Source: Streptomyces sp. CB00316 (GTDB lineage Bacteria > Actinomycetota > Actinomycetes > Streptomycetales > Streptomycetaceae). From it: 64,000 bases of DNA. The DNA lies in NCBI RefSeq assembly GCF_001905595.1, contig NZ_LIXI01000001.1, positions 310,001-374,000 on the forward strand, given 5' to 3'. The notes beneath the pieces were generated by a model. It saw only the letters and a list, made by a program, of their open reading frames with translations, did no database searches and was not told the DNA's origin. The stretch's first letter is position 1, and each line of letters opens with the position of its first letter. Shown here in pieces: positions 41,656 through 50,663 of the stretch. The translations under genes were made by a program, and so were the position numbers.

Positions 41656-42466
41656 GTTGGTGCTCCTCCGCTGCGGCCCGCACGCGGGCCACCGACTCCT
41701 GGTGCGACAACGCATCGCTCAGAGCGAGATCGTAGGCCGTGCGACTGAACGCCACCAAGTGCGGATCATCCATCAAGTTGCCCGTCTGGAAACCCTCGAC
41801 GTATGCCACCGGAGCGGAGTCCGCGAAGCTCATCAGCGTCAACAGGCTCTGCTGGAGGGAGTGAGCCCCCGCCTCGAACGGCAACACATGCAGCCGCAGC
41901 CGTCCCGCGTCAGCCATGTCCGCGATCTTTCGCAACTGCGTAGCCATCACCCGCGGGCCGCCGACCCGGCGCCGCAGCACCGCCTCGTCCAGCAGGGTCC
42001 ACATCACCGGATTCAGAGGGCCGTCGAGAATGCGGGCGCGCTCTGTTCGGATGACAACGTCCTGGTCAATTTCCTCCCGGCGGTGGTTGGGCCGGTACGC
42101 CTGAAACAGTGCCCGTGCGTAGTCGTCCGTCTGCAACAGGCCGGGCACGAGCGTCAGCGCGAATTGCTGGATGAGCACCGCCTGCTGCTCCAACTCCGCC
42201 ACGGCCGCGAAGTTTTCGTCGTATTTCGTCTCCAGGTCCTCCAGCCACCGGGCGAAGAACCCGTCCGTCCCCAGCGCCCGGTCGATCCGGCGGGCGTCGT
42301 CCGGGCTCGGCAGCCGCCGCCCCGCCTCGTAGTGGCTGATGAGCGTCGGCGAGCAGACCACCTGCTCCGCCAGCGCCTCCTGCGTCAGCCCGGCGGCCAG
42401 GCGCCGCAGCCGCAACTCCTCGCCGTACTTCTGCCGTGCTGTGCGCGGCCGTCCGTTCGCCCTCAT
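41642..42466 (-). CDS. XRE-family regulator with DUF5753 domain (WhiJ type)
   Basis: A 274-aa protein. Residues 17-70 form an XRE helix-turn-helix (LRRLAAGLTQEALAEQVVCSPTLISHYEAGRR). Residues about 95-265 are DUF5753 (IQQFALTLVPGLLQTDDYARALF, RILDGPLNPVMWTLLDEAVLRR, LPFEAGAH). Such regulators work with DUF397 partners in development and in other choices; many paralogues exist per genome. ATG 42466. An 8-bp inverted repeat upstream may be its own operator. Confidence 0.92.
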   Translation of the reverse strand: MRANGRPRTARQKYGEELRLRRLAAGLTQEALAEQVVCSPTLISHYEAGRRLPSPDDARRIDRALGTDGFFARWLEDLETKYDENFAAVAELEQQAVLIQQFALTLVPGLLQTDDYARALFQAYRPNHRREEIDQDVVIRTERARILDGPLNPVMWTLLDEAVLRRRVGGPRVMATQLRKIADMADAGRLRLHVLPFEAGAHSLQQSLLTLMSFADSAPVAYVEGFQTGNLMDDPHLVAFSRTAYDLALSDALSHQESVARVRAAAEEHQHGQQ

Positions 42467-42521
42467 GCGCGCCCAACTCCTCGATCTGACCAGCGTGCTG
42501 TCATGCCCGACCCCCTGGCAG

Positions 42522-42562
42522 CGTAGCGACTCATGACCCCACTCTGTGATGGGTTCGCTACG
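42522..42562. promoter_or_regulatory. Inverted repeat between XRE gene and divergent small genes
   Basis: CGTAGCGA (42522-42529) and TCGCTACG (42555-42562) are exact reverse complements, 25 bp apart, in the 144-bp divergent gap. A candidate operator for the XRE regulator. Confidence 0.5.
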
Positions 42563-42610
42563 GAAAGAAGCGAAGCCCGCCCAACCCGAAGACCAGAAAG
42601 CAGGCCCCCC

Positions 42611-42697
42611 ATGAAGTGCGCCATCGCCCGCCCCCTGAAGCTGTTGCCGCCATCCCCGAGCCCCCGCTCCGACCGCCGGAGCGAGGCCGTCGCATGA
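42611..42697 (+). CDS. 28-aa small protein coupled to the next gene
   Basis: ATG 42611 to TGA 42697, coding MKCAIARPLKLLPPSPSPRS and 8 more residues. The stop overlaps the next start by ATGA, the normal coupling form, and AGCAGG lies upstream. It is basic and Pro/Ser-rich with no known family. It could serve only to drive translation of the next gene. Confidence 0.4.
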   Translation: MKCAIARPLKLLPPSPSPRSDRRSEAVA

Positions 42698-43077
42698 GGT
42701 TCGTCGGTGGACGTGATGCCTCCACGATGCGGCTGCTGCCCTGGACGGGTACGGGTGGGAAGCCTTGCTACGTCGTCGGGGACGGCACCGGTTACGTATC
42801 CCGGAAGGCCGACGAGGTGGAGGACATCCAGCTCGACATGGCCGACGAACTGCTCGGTCACGCCGCCGATCTGCTGGCCGAAGCCGAAGCCGAAGCCGAA
42901 GCCCCCGCCACCGCGCCGCAACTCCACTTCCTCGCCGGCAGATTGCGCGAGTCGCTGGAGCAGGTCAGGCGGATCGCGGAGAGCAGGGGTTCCAGGTTGG
43001 AGGCGGCGCTCGCTCAGCCCGCGCCTTCGCAGCCCCCGCTCGCTCAGCCTCAGTCGAACAGCGAGACCAGCCCGTAG
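42694..43077 (+). CDS. Hypothetical protein, helical with AEAEAEAEA tract
   Basis: A 127-aa acidic protein. The start MRFVGGRDASTMRLLPW and GGKPCYVVGDGTGYVSRKADE look like a small beta domain; residues about 55-110 are a helix with AEAEAEAEA and LRESLEQVRRIAES; the tail is Pro/Gln-rich. It is common beside XRE/DUF397 loci, but I do not know a function. ATG 42694 is coupled to the 28-aa frame. It converges on and overlaps the next gene by 28 bp. Confidence 0.65.
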   Translation: MRFVGGRDASTMRLLPWTGTGGKPCYVVGDGTGYVSRKADEVEDIQLDMADELLGHAADLLAEAEAEAEAPATAPQLHFLAGRLRESLEQVRRIAESRGSRLEAALAQPAPSQPPLAQPQSNSETSP

Positions 43078-43295
43078 ACCCAGATCCCTACGTAGGCGAC
43101 GCTGAGGAGCAGGCACCCGCCGCCCGTCAGGGCGTCGGCCAGTGGTCCGCTCTCCCGCGCGTCCCCCTGCACCTCCGCCAGCCCGTCCCACGTGACCGTC
43201 CGCCCCAGGGACTCCGAGGCGGCCTCCCGTGCGGCGGGCAGTCGCTCGGTGGCGAACGGCGTCGGCGCGTCCGACTCCGTACCCCGCCAGGCCAT
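43050..43295 (-). CDS. Small protein with one C-terminal membrane segment
   Basis: An 81-aa protein starting MAWRGTESDAPTPFATERL, a polar 50-residue part, then GGGCLLLSVAYVGIWVYGLVSLF as a single C-terminal membrane helix (tail-anchor-like). No family recognised. ATG 43295. Its 3' end overlaps the convergent hypothetical gene. Confidence 0.55.
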   Translation of the reverse strand: MAWRGTESDAPTPFATERLPAAREAASESLGRTVTWDGLAEVQGDARESGPLADALTGGGCLLLSVAYVGIWVYGLVSLFD

Positions 43296-43407
43296 GGCCC
43301 GAATGGGTTTTAACCTGGTCGGACCGGGCCGTACTCCCCCTCCGCACCTCGCTAGGGATCTCCCGGCCGCGAACCGCGCTGTCGGTGACGCCCGGTAGCG
43401 TCGGGTC

Positions 43408-45633
43408 ATGTCCAACATGGCCGTCCTCGAAGGGGTCCTGGAGCGGATCACCTACGCCAACGAGGAGAACGGATACACAGTCGCCCGCGTCGACACCGGA
43501 CGCGGAGCCGGCGACCTCCTCACGGTGGTCGGTGCGCTGCTCGGCGCGCAGGTCGGAGAGTCGCTGCGGATGGAGGGCCGTTGGGGCTCGCACTCCCAGT
43601 ACGGCAAGCAGTTCACCGTGGAGAACTACACCACCGTCCTGCCCGCGACCATCCAGGGCATCCGCCGCTATCTCGGCTCCGGGCTGATCAAGGGCATCGG
43701 GCCGGTGATGGCCGACCGGATCACCACACACTTCGGCGTCGACACCCTCGACATCATCGAGAACGCACCGAAGCGGCTCGTCGAGGTCCCCGGCCTCGGA
43801 CCCAAGCGCACGAAGATGATCGCGGCCGCGTGGGAGGAACAGAAGGCGATCAAGGAGGTCATGGTCTTCCTCCAGGGCGTCGGCGTCTCCACCTCCATCG
43901 CCGTCCGCATCTACAAGAAGTACGAGGACGCCTCGATCTCCGTCGTCAAGAACCAGCCCTACCGGCTGGCCGCCGACGTGTGGGGCATCGGGTTCCTGAC
44001 CGCCGACAAGATCGCCCAGGCGGTCGGCATTCCGCACGACAGCCCCGAGCGGGTCAAGGCCGGCCTGCAGTACGCCCTGTCCCAGTCCTCCGACCAGGGG
44101 CACTGCTACCTCCCCGAGGAGCGGCTCATCGCGGACGGGGTCAAGCTCCTCCAGGTCGACACCGGACTGGTCATCGAGTGCCTGGCCGAGCTCGCGGCCG
44201 ATCCGGAGGGCGTCGTACGGGAGAAGGTGCCGTCCCCCGAGGGCGGTGAGCCGATCACCGCGGTCTATCTGGTGCCGTTCCACCGGGCCGAGCTGTCCCT
44301 CGCCGGGCAGGTGCGGCGGCTGCTGCGGACCGGGGAGGACCGGATGTCGGCCTTCCAGGACGTGGACTGGAACAAGGCGCTGGCCTGGCTCGCGACCCGT
44401 ACCGGGGCCTCGCTGGCGCCCGAGCAGGAGGAGGCGGTACGGCTCGCGCTCAGCCGGAAGGTGGCCGTCCTGACCGGCGGGCCCGGCTGCGGGAAGTCGT
44501 TCACCGTACGGTCCATCGTCGAGCTGGCGCGGGCCAAGCGGGCGAAGGTGGTGCTGGCCGCGCCCACGGGACGGGCCGCCAAGCGGCTGGCCGAGCTGAC
44601 GGGGGCCGAGGCGTCGACCGTGCACCGGCTGCTCGAACTGAAGCCGGGCGGGGACGCCGCGTACGACCGGGACCGTCCGCTCGACGCGGACCTGGTCGTC
44701 GTCGACGAGGCCTCGATGCTCGATCTGCTGCTCGCCAACAAGCTCGTGAAGGCGGTGGCACCCGGTGCCCACCTCCTCCTCGTGGGCGATGTCGACCAGC
44801 TGCCCTCGGTCGGGGCGGGAGAGGTGCTGAGCGACCTGCTCGCGGAGGGCAGCCCCGTTCCCGCCGTCCGGCTCACCCGGATCTTCCGCCAGGCCCAGCA
44901 GTCGGGCGTCGTGACCAACGCCCACCGGATCAACGCGGGACAGCCGCCGCTCACCGAGGGACTGAGCGACTTCTTCCTCTTCGTGGAGGACGAGACGGCG
45001 GACGCGGGCAAGCTCGCCGTCGATGTGGCAGCCCGTCGCATCCCGGCCAAGTTCGGTCTCGATCCGCGCCGCGACGTGCAGGTTCTCGCACCGATGCACC
45101 GGGGTCCGGCAGGTGCGGGGGAGCTGAACGGGCTGCTTCAGCAGGCCATCACCCCCGGCCGGCCCGACCTGCCCGAGAAGCGGTTCGGCGGCCGCGTCTT
45201 CCGCGTCGGCGACAAGGTCACCCAGATCCGCAACAACTACGACAAGGGCGAGAACGGCGTCTTCAACGGTACGGTCGGCGTCGTCACCGGCCTGGATGTG
45301 GACGAACAGACGCTCACCGTCCGCACCGACGAGGACGAGGAGATCGGCTACGACTTCGACGAGCTGGACGAGCTGGCCCACGCGTACGCCATGACGATCC
45401 ACCGCTCCCAGGGCAGCGAGTATCCGGCCGTCGTCATCCCCGTCACCACCAGCGCCTGGATGATGCTCCAGCGCAACCTGCTCTACACGGCCGTGACGCG
45501 GGCCAAGAAGCTCGTGGTCCTGGTCGGGTCCCGTAAGGCGATCGGTCAGGCCGTCCGCACGGTTTCCGCAGGCAGGCGGTGTACGGCACTGGATTTCCGG
45601 CTCCGGGGCGGCTCAGGAGAAGACTTCTCGTGA
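43408..45633 (+). CDS. recD2: RecD2-type ATP-dependent DNA helicase
   Basis: A 741-aa SF1B helicase. The N-terminal OB-like part (VTYANEENGYTVARVD) and helix-hairpin-helix section (GIGPVMADRITTHFG, VPGLGPKRTKMI) precede the motor: Walker A GGPGCGKSFT, LAAPTGRAAKRL, VVVDEASMLD (Walker B), VGDVDQLPSVGAG, and motifs AMTIHRSQGSEYPAVV and YTAVTRAKKLVV. RecD2 unwinds DNA 5'-3' without RecBC and takes part in DNA repair. ATG 43408. Monocistronic, with 215 bp to the citrate synthase gene. Confidence 0.93.
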   Translation: MSNMAVLEGVLERITYANEENGYTVARVDTGRGAGDLLTVVGALLGAQVGESLRMEGRWGSHSQYGKQFTVENYTTVLPATIQGIRRYLGSGLIKGIGPVMADRITTHFGVDTLDIIENAPKRLVEVPGLGPKRTKMIAAAWEEQKAIKEVMVFLQGVGVSTSIAVRIYKKYEDASISVVKNQPYRLAADVWGIGFLTADKIAQAVGIPHDSPERVKAGLQYALSQSSDQGHCYLPEERLIADGVKLLQVDTGLVIECLAELAADPEGVVREKVPSPEGGEPITAVYLVPFHRAELSLAGQVRRLLRTGEDRMSAFQDVDWNKALAWLATRTGASLAPEQEEAVRLALSRKVAVLTGGPGCGKSFTVRSIVELARAKRAKVVLAAPTGRAAKRLAELTGAEASTVHRLLELKPGGDAAYDRDRPLDADLVVVDEASMLDLLLANKLVKAVAPGAHLLLVGDVDQLPSVGAGEVLSDLLAEGSPVPAVRLTRIFRQAQQSGVVTNAHRINAGQPPLTEGLSDFFLFVEDETADAGKLAVDVAARRIPAKFGLDPRRDVQVLAPMHRGPAGAGELNGLLQQAITPGRPDLPEKRFGGRVFRVGDKVTQIRNNYDKGENGVFNGTVGVVTGLDVDEQTLTVRTDEDEEIGYDFDELDELAHAYAMTIHRSQGSEYPAVVIPVTTSAWMMLQRNLLYTAVTRAKKLVVLVGSRKAIGQAVRTVSAGRRCTALDFRLRGGSGEDFS

Positions 45634-45710
45634 GCCCTGCACGAAAATGATCGATCAAATCGGTGGGAAACATCACGGAGGTCTTCCGGAACCGCAGTCA
45701 AGGGGGCAGG

Positions 45711-45839
45711 ATGAGTAAGTTGGCGGCACTCAGTGCCGCCAGTAGGTCCAATGGACGACCCCGAGTGCACTCTCCTGAGCCGAATGGGGGAGGGTGGAGA
45801 CAGTCAGGGCACCTCGAAGAAGAGGCACTACGTCGGTGA
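45711..45839 (+). CDS. Possible 42-aa leader ORF before citrate synthase
   Basis: ATG 45711, preceded by AGGGGGCAGG, runs 42 codons to TGA 45839, nine bases before the citrate synthase GTG. It begins MSKLAALSAASRS. Its start overlaps a perfect hairpin (45722-45730 / 45732-45740). The pair could be a leader peptide and attenuator; it may also be chance. No family match. Confidence 0.3.
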   Translation: MSKLAALSAASRSNGRPRVHSPEPNGGGWRQSGHLEEEALRR

Positions 45840-45847
45840 GGGATGAC

Positions 45848-47146
45848 GTGAGCGAGCACACCAACAACGCTGTAGTACTGCGGTACGGCGATGACGAGTA
45901 CACCTACCCGGTGATCGACAGCACCGTCGGCGACAAGGGCTTCGACATCGGGAAGCTCCGGGCCGATACCGGCCTGGTGACGCTGGACAGCGGATACGGC
46001 AACACCGCCGCCTATAAATCCGCCATCACGTACCTCGACGGTGAACAGGGCATTCTGCGCTACCGCGGATACCCCATCGAGCAGCTCGCCGAGCGCTCGT
46101 CGTTCCTTGAGGTCGCGTACACGCTGATCAACGGCGACCTCCCGAAGGTCGACGAGCTGGCGACCTTCAAGAACGAGATCACCCAGCACACGCTGCTGCA
46201 CGAGGACGTCAAGCGGTTCTTCGACGGCTTCCCGCGGGACGCCCACCCGATGGCCATGCTGTCCTCGGTGGTCAGCGCGCTGTCCACGTTCTACCAGGAC
46301 AGCCACAACCCGTTCGACGAGGAGCAGCGCCACCTCTCGACGATCCGCCTGCTGGCGAAGCTGCCGACGATCGCGGCGTACGCGTACAAGAAGTCGATCG
46401 GGCACCCCTTCGTCTACCCGCGCAACGACCTCGGGTACGTCGAGAACTTCCTGCGCATGACCTTCTCGGTCCCCGCCCAGGAGTACGAGCTGGACCCGGT
46501 CGTCGTATCGGCGCTGGACAAGCTGCTCATCCTGCACGCGGACCACGAGCAGAACTGTTCGACCTCCACCGTGCGTCTGGTCGGCTCCTCGCAGGCGAAC
46601 ATGTTCGCCTCGATCTCCGCCGGCATCTCGGCGCTGTGGGGCCCGCTGCACGGTGGCGCCAACCAGTCGGTGCTGGAGATGCTGGAAGGCATCCAGGCCA
46701 ACGGCGGCGACGTCGACTCCTTCATCCGCAAGGTGAAGAACAAGGAGGACGGCGTCCGCCTGATGGGCTTCGGCCACCGGGTGTACAAGTCGTTCGACCC
46801 GCGCGCCAAGATCATCAAGGCCGCCGCGCACGACGTGCTGTCCGCGCTCGGCAAGTCCGACGAGCTGCTCGACATCGCGCTCAAGCTGGAGGAGCACGCG
46901 CTCTCCGACGACTACTTCGTCTCGCGCAACCTCTACCCCAACGTGGACTTCTACACCGGTCTGATCTACCGGGCCATGGGCTTCCCGACCGAGATGTTCA
47001 CCGTGCTCTTCGCGCTCGGCCGCCTTCCGGGCTGGATCGCCCAGTGGCACGAGATGATCAAGGAGCCGGGTTCGCGCATCGGCCGCCCGCGCCAGATCTA
47101 CACCGGCGAGGTCCTCCGCGACTTCGTCCCGGTCGAGGGCCGCTGA
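45848..47146 (+). CDS. gltA: Citrate synthase
   Basis: A 432-aa type II (hexameric) citrate synthase, almost identical by memory to streptomycete CitA. It condenses oxaloacetate and acetyl-CoA at entry to the TCA cycle. Catalytic His in LHADHEQNCST and in GPLHGGANQ, and Asp in the later FDPRAKIIK region; GFGHRVYK is the oxaloacetate-binding motif. Start GTG 45848 (VSEHTNNAVVLRYGDDEY) fits homologues and follows GAGGGATGAC. Monocistronic. Strong conservation makes this the surest anchor for calling the organism Streptomyces. Confidence 0.97.
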   Translation: MSEHTNNAVVLRYGDDEYTYPVIDSTVGDKGFDIGKLRADTGLVTLDSGYGNTAAYKSAITYLDGEQGILRYRGYPIEQLAERSSFLEVAYTLINGDLPKVDELATFKNEITQHTLLHEDVKRFFDGFPRDAHPMAMLSSVVSALSTFYQDSHNPFDEEQRHLSTIRLLAKLPTIAAYAYKKSIGHPFVYPRNDLGYVENFLRMTFSVPAQEYELDPVVVSALDKLLILHADHEQNCSTSTVRLVGSSQANMFASISAGISALWGPLHGGANQSVLEMLEGIQANGGDVDSFIRKVKNKEDGVRLMGFGHRVYKSFDPRAKIIKAAAHDVLSALGKSDELLDIALKLEEHALSDDYFVSRNLYPNVDFYTGLIYRAMGFPTEMFTVLFALGRLPGWIAQWHEMIKEPGSRIGRPRQIYTGEVLRDFVPVEGR

Positions 47147-47694
47147 CCCCCCCGCCGGTCTCGTACCACCGCACCACCGGGTTCCGCACCACCCCGTAGT
47201 GCACGGCCTCTTCGGCCGACTGCCTTCGCCCCGCGTACCGCGCTTCGCACAGAGCGCGGTGTCCGGGGCGATTCGGCGTTCCGGGGCCTGCGGCACCACG
47301 CCGGGGGTCCGCGGCGTCACGCCGGGAGCGGGAGGCCGTCCTGGGTGCCACTGGACGCGAGAAACGCCCTGCCGCCGATCCCCCCACGGGTCGACGGTCA
47401 GGGCGCTTCCCATATCCCGGAGCGGATTCCCCCCACGGGATCCGGCCGGGCGTCTGCAGGGAGCCGAAGCTCCCGTTGTTGTGTTGTGCTGCGGTCTGCC
47501 GGGGTACGTACGCACGGGAGGGCCGCTCAAAGCTCCCCGGTGCACGTGCCCCGGCTCAACGCTTGCCACAGGAGCGTCCCCCAAGACACTCCATCGGACG
47601 TCCCCCAAGACATCCTTGGCATCGCACTCTAAGACTCATGAACCCACCGGATGGTTACCCTGAGAACGGTGTGATCTAAATCTCTTTGTGGAAG
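47147..47694. other. Intergenic region between citrate synthase and copA
   Basis: 548 bp between two convergent genes, with no supported gene. It holds a 14-bp direct repeat CGTCCCCCAAGACA (47575-47588 and 47599-47612). Open frames here lack ribosome sites and normal codon bias. Confidence 0.6.
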
Positions 47695-50076
47695 TTACGT
47701 GAAGGCACGCAACCGAAGGCTGTTCGTGACGACGAACACGGACGAAAACGCCATGGCGGCTCCCGCGATCATAGGGTTGAGCAGGCCACTTGCAGCCAGG
47801 GGCAGTGCCGCGACGTTGTACCCGAAGGCCCAGAAGAGGTTGCCCCTGATGGTGGAAAGAGTACGCCTGGAAAGGCGGATTGCGTCAGCGGTCACCTTGA
47901 GATCTCCACGAACCAACGTGAGGTCACTCGCCTCGATCGCCGCATCCGTCCCGGTACCCATCGCCAGCCCCAGATCTGCCGTGGCCAGAGCCGCCGCGTC
48001 GTTGACCCCGTCGCCGACCATCGCGACGCTCCGGCCCTCCGCCTGAAGGCGCTTGACGACATCCACCTTCTCCTCGGGGAGCACCTCGGCATGGACCTCG
48101 TCGATTCCCACCTCGCGGGCCACGGCCTCGGCCACCGCCCGGTTGTCGCCGGTCAGGAGGACGGGCCGCAGCCCCAGAGCCCGTAGCTGGGCCACGGCGG
48201 CCGCGCTGCCGTCCTTGACGGCGTCGGCCACCCCGAGTACACCCCGGGCCACTCCGTCCCAGGCGACGGCCACCGCTGTACGCCCATGCTCCCCGGCCTC
48301 CGCCAAGGCGGCGGCCAGCTCCGGAGGAAGGGCGATGCCCGCGTCGGCGAGGAGGCGGGGGCGGCCGACGAGGACGGCGTGGCCTTCGATGACGCCTTGG
48401 ACGCCGAGGCCGGGGATGTTGGTGAAGTCCTGGGGGGTGGGGAGGGGGGATTTGTCGCCGAGGCGTTCGGTTGCGCCCGCGGCCACGGCCTGGGCGATGG
48501 GGTGTTCGGAGGAGTGTTCCAGTGCGCCTGCCAGGCGCAGGACGTCGTTCTCGGTGGTGCCGTGGGCGGTGTGGAGGGCGAGGAGGGTCATCTTTCCGGT
48601 GGTGACGGTGCCGGTCTTGTCGAGGACGATGGTGTCGACGCGGCGGGTGGTTTCGAGGACTTCGGGGCCTTTGATGAGGATGCCGAGCTGGGCGCCGCGG
48701 CCGGTGCCGACCATGAGGGCGGTGGGGGTGGCGAGGCCGAGGGCGCAGGGGCAGGCGATGATCAGGACGGCGACGGCGGCGGTGAAGGCGGCGGTGGGTC
48801 CGGCGCCGGTGCCGAGCCAGAAGCCCAGGGTGCCGAGTGACAGGGCGATGACGATGGGGACGAAGACGGCGGAGACGCGGTCGGCGAGGCGTTGGGCTGC
48901 TGCCTTGCCGTTCTGGGCGTCCTCGACGAGGCGGGCCATGCGGGCGAGCTGGGTGTCGGTGCCGATGCGGGTGGCTTCGACGACGAGGCGGCCGCCGGCG
49001 TTGATCGTGGCTCCGGTGACGGAGTCTCCGGTGGTGACCTCCACGGGGACGGACTCGCCGGTCAGCATGGAGGCGTCGACGGCCGAGCTGCCCTCGACGA
49101 CCCTGCCGTCCGTGGCGATCTTCTCCCCGGGCCGGACCACGAAGCGGTCCCCGACGGCGAGCCGGTCGGCCGGGACGCGTACCTCCGCACCGCCTCTCAG
49201 GACGGCGACGTCCTTGGCGCCCAGGTGCACCAGCGCCCGCAGCGCGGCGCCGGACTTCCGCTTCGCGCGGGCCTCCAGGTAGCGGCCCAGCAGGATGAAG
49301 GTGATGACCCCGGCCGCGACCTCCAGGTAGATCGTGGAGCTCGCGTCGGCGCGCGAGACGGTGAGGTCGAACCCGTGCCGCATGCCCGGCATCCCCGCGT
49401 CGCCGAGGAACAGGGCCCACAGCGACCAGCCGAAGGCGGCGAGGGCGCCCATCGAGACGAGGGTGTCCATGGTGGCGGCGCCGTGCCGGAGGTTGGTCCA
49501 GGTGGCGCGGTGGAAGGGCAGGCCGCCCCAGATGACGACGGGGGCTGCGAGGCTCAGGGAGAGCCACTGCCAGGAGTCGAACTGAAGCGCCGGGACCATG
49601 GCGAGCAGGACGACGGGGACGCTGAGTACGGCGGAGACGACGACCCGCTGCCGGAGGGCGGCGAGGGAGGCGGCCTGTTCCGCTTCGGCGGCTCCGGCCG
49701 ACGCTTCGGGCGGGGTGGGGCCGGACTCCCGCCCGGGTGCGGGCCGGCGCTCGGGCTCCGGTGCGGGTCCGCGCTCGAGTTCGTGCTCAGGCTCCTGCTC
49801 GGGTTCTCGCTGGGGTTCCTGCTTCGGGGGTGCGAGGGGGCGGGCCGTGTAGCCGGTTTGCTCGACCGTCGCGACGAGGTCCGACAGCTCCAGGCCCTCC
49901 GTGAACGTGACGCGGGCCTTCTCGGTCGCGTAGTTCACCGTGGCGGTGACGCCGTCCATCCGGTTGAGCTTCTTCTCGACGCGGGCGGCGCACGAGGCGC
50001 ACGTCATCCCGCCGATCATGAGCTCGGCCTCGGAGGCGTCCGCGGCCGGGGTCCCGGCCGCTGCTGTGCTGGCCAT
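47695..50076 (-). CDS. copA: Copper-exporting P1B-type ATPase CopA
   Basis: A 793-aa heavy-metal P-type ATPase. Residues about 17-80 are one HMA domain with the Cu-binding GMTCASC. Then come 8 membrane helices, the CPC metal site in [10 protein letters not shown], the phosphorylated Asp in [13 protein letters not shown] in [10 protein letters not shown], and [10 protein letters not shown]. The CPC type exports Cu(I). ATG 50076 follows AGGAGTTCGG. Downstream of copZ and a CsoR-like operator. Codon use between about 48340 and 49040 is nearly all C-ending, unlike the flanks. A Pro/Glu-rich linker ([14 protein letters not shown]) follows the HMA domain. Confidence 0.95.
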   Translation of the reverse strand: MASTAAAGTPAADASEAELMIGGMTCASCAARVEKKLNRMDGVTATVNYATEKARVTFTEGLELSDLVATVEQTGYTARPLAPPKQEPQREPEQEPEHELERGPAPEPERRPAPGRESGPTPPEASAGAAEAEQAASLAALRQRVVVSAVLSVPVVLLAMVPALQFDSWQWLSLSLAAPVVIWGGLPFHRATWTNLRHGAATMDTLVSMGALAAFGWSLWALFLGDAGMPGMRHGFDLTVSRADASSTIYLEVAAGVITFILLGRYLEARAKRKSGAALRALVHLGAKDVAVLRGGAEVRVPADRLAVGDRFVVRPGEKIATDGRVVEGSSAVDASMLTGESVPVEVTTGDSVTGATINAGGRLVVEATRIGTDTQLARMARLVEDAQNGKAAAQRLADRVSAVFVPIVIALSLGTLGFWLGTGAGPTAAFTAAVAVLIIACPCALGLATPTALMVGTGRGAQLGILIKGPEVLETTRRVDTIVLDKTGTVTTGKMTLLALHTAHGTTENDVLRLAGALEHSSEHPIAQAVAAGATERLGDKSPLPTPQDFTNIPGLGVQGVIEGHAVLVGRPRLLADAGIALPPELAAALAEAGEHGRTAVAVAWDGVARGVLGVADAVKDGSAAAVAQLRALGLRPVLLTGDNRAVAEAVAREVGIDEVHAEVLPEEKVDVVKRLQAEGRSVAMVGDGVNDAAALATADLGLAMGTGTDAAIEASDLTLVRGDLKVTADAIRLSRRTLSTIRGNLFWAFGYNVAALPLAASGLLNPMIAGAAMAFSSVFVVTNSLRLRAFT

Positions 50077-50168
50077 GTCCGAACTCCTGGGTAACGCAGG
50101 TCGGGCCGTACCTCACCAGTATCTGCTGGCGGGCCGGCCCGACGGGGAGAAGGTGGTGCGGCGGGCGG

Positions 50169-50489
50169 TCAGGCGGCCCGGCCGACGAGCTCGTAGCCGG
50201 CCTCGTCGACGGCGGCGCGGACGGCGTCCTCGGCCAGCGGGGCCTTGGAGGAGACGGTGACGCGGCCGGTGGCGGCGACTGCCTCGACCGCCGTCACGCC
50301 GCCGAGCGCGGAGATCTCCTCCGACACGGCGCCCTCGCAGTGGCCGCAGGTCATGCCCTTCACCTCGTACACCGTTGTGACCGACTCCGTCGGCTCGGCC
50401 TGCGCGTCGGCGGCGCCATCGTGGCAGGAGCCGGTGGGCGAGCAGCAGGAGCCGGTGGACTGGGTGGTGGGCTCGGTCTCGGCGGTCAT
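50169..50489 (-). CDS. copZ: Copper chaperone (CopZ-like) with Cys-rich N-terminus
   Basis: A 106-aa protein. Residues about 40-105 form an HMA domain with GMTCGHC as the Cu(I) site. The 40-residue N-terminal extension contains CCSPTGSCHDG, an extra Cys/His group absent from usual 70-aa CopZ, which may bind more copper. It passes Cu(I) to CopA encoded next. ATG 50489 has GAGGAGAACGCC upstream. The first gene after the CsoR-like operator. Confidence 0.92.
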   Translation of the reverse strand: MTAETEPTTQSTGSCCSPTGSCHDGAADAQAEPTESVTTVYEVKGMTCGHCEGAVSEEISALGGVTAVEAVAATGRVTVSSKAPLAEDAVRAAVDEAGYELVGRAA

Positions 50490-50566
50490 GGCGTTCTCCT
50501 CTTCGGCGTACGAGTGTGGCGCGGGGGGCCACAGGGGTGCCCGGGGCGCCTCGCTTACTCCATACT

Positions 50567-50583
50567 ATACCCCTAGGGGGTAT
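50567..50583 (-). promoter_or_regulatory. CsoR-type copper operator
   Basis: ATACCCC-TAG-GGGGTAT is a perfect 7-bp inverted repeat around 3 bases. It fits known CsoR operators of Streptomyces and Mycobacterium (TACCC...GGGTA). A TATAGT-like -10 follows on the minus strand, so the site lies in the copZ-copA promoter. No csoR gene is in the window. Confidence 0.85.
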
Positions 50584-50663
50584 TAATGAGGTGTGGGGTG
50601 CTCCCGGCGCCGCCGATCGGCCCTCCGGCTTCAGGAGGTGTCCGGCTCCAGGAGGTCTCGGCT

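Noticed and set aside
42463..45402. A 979-codon minus-strand frame opposite recD2 and neighbouring genes
   Set aside because: Fully antisense to the RecD2 helicase gene; composition-driven (Asp/Gly/Arg/Val), no motif.
47199..47663. Open frames in the citrate synthase - copA gap
   Set aside because: No ribosome sites, atypical codon use and no family; treated as non-coding.
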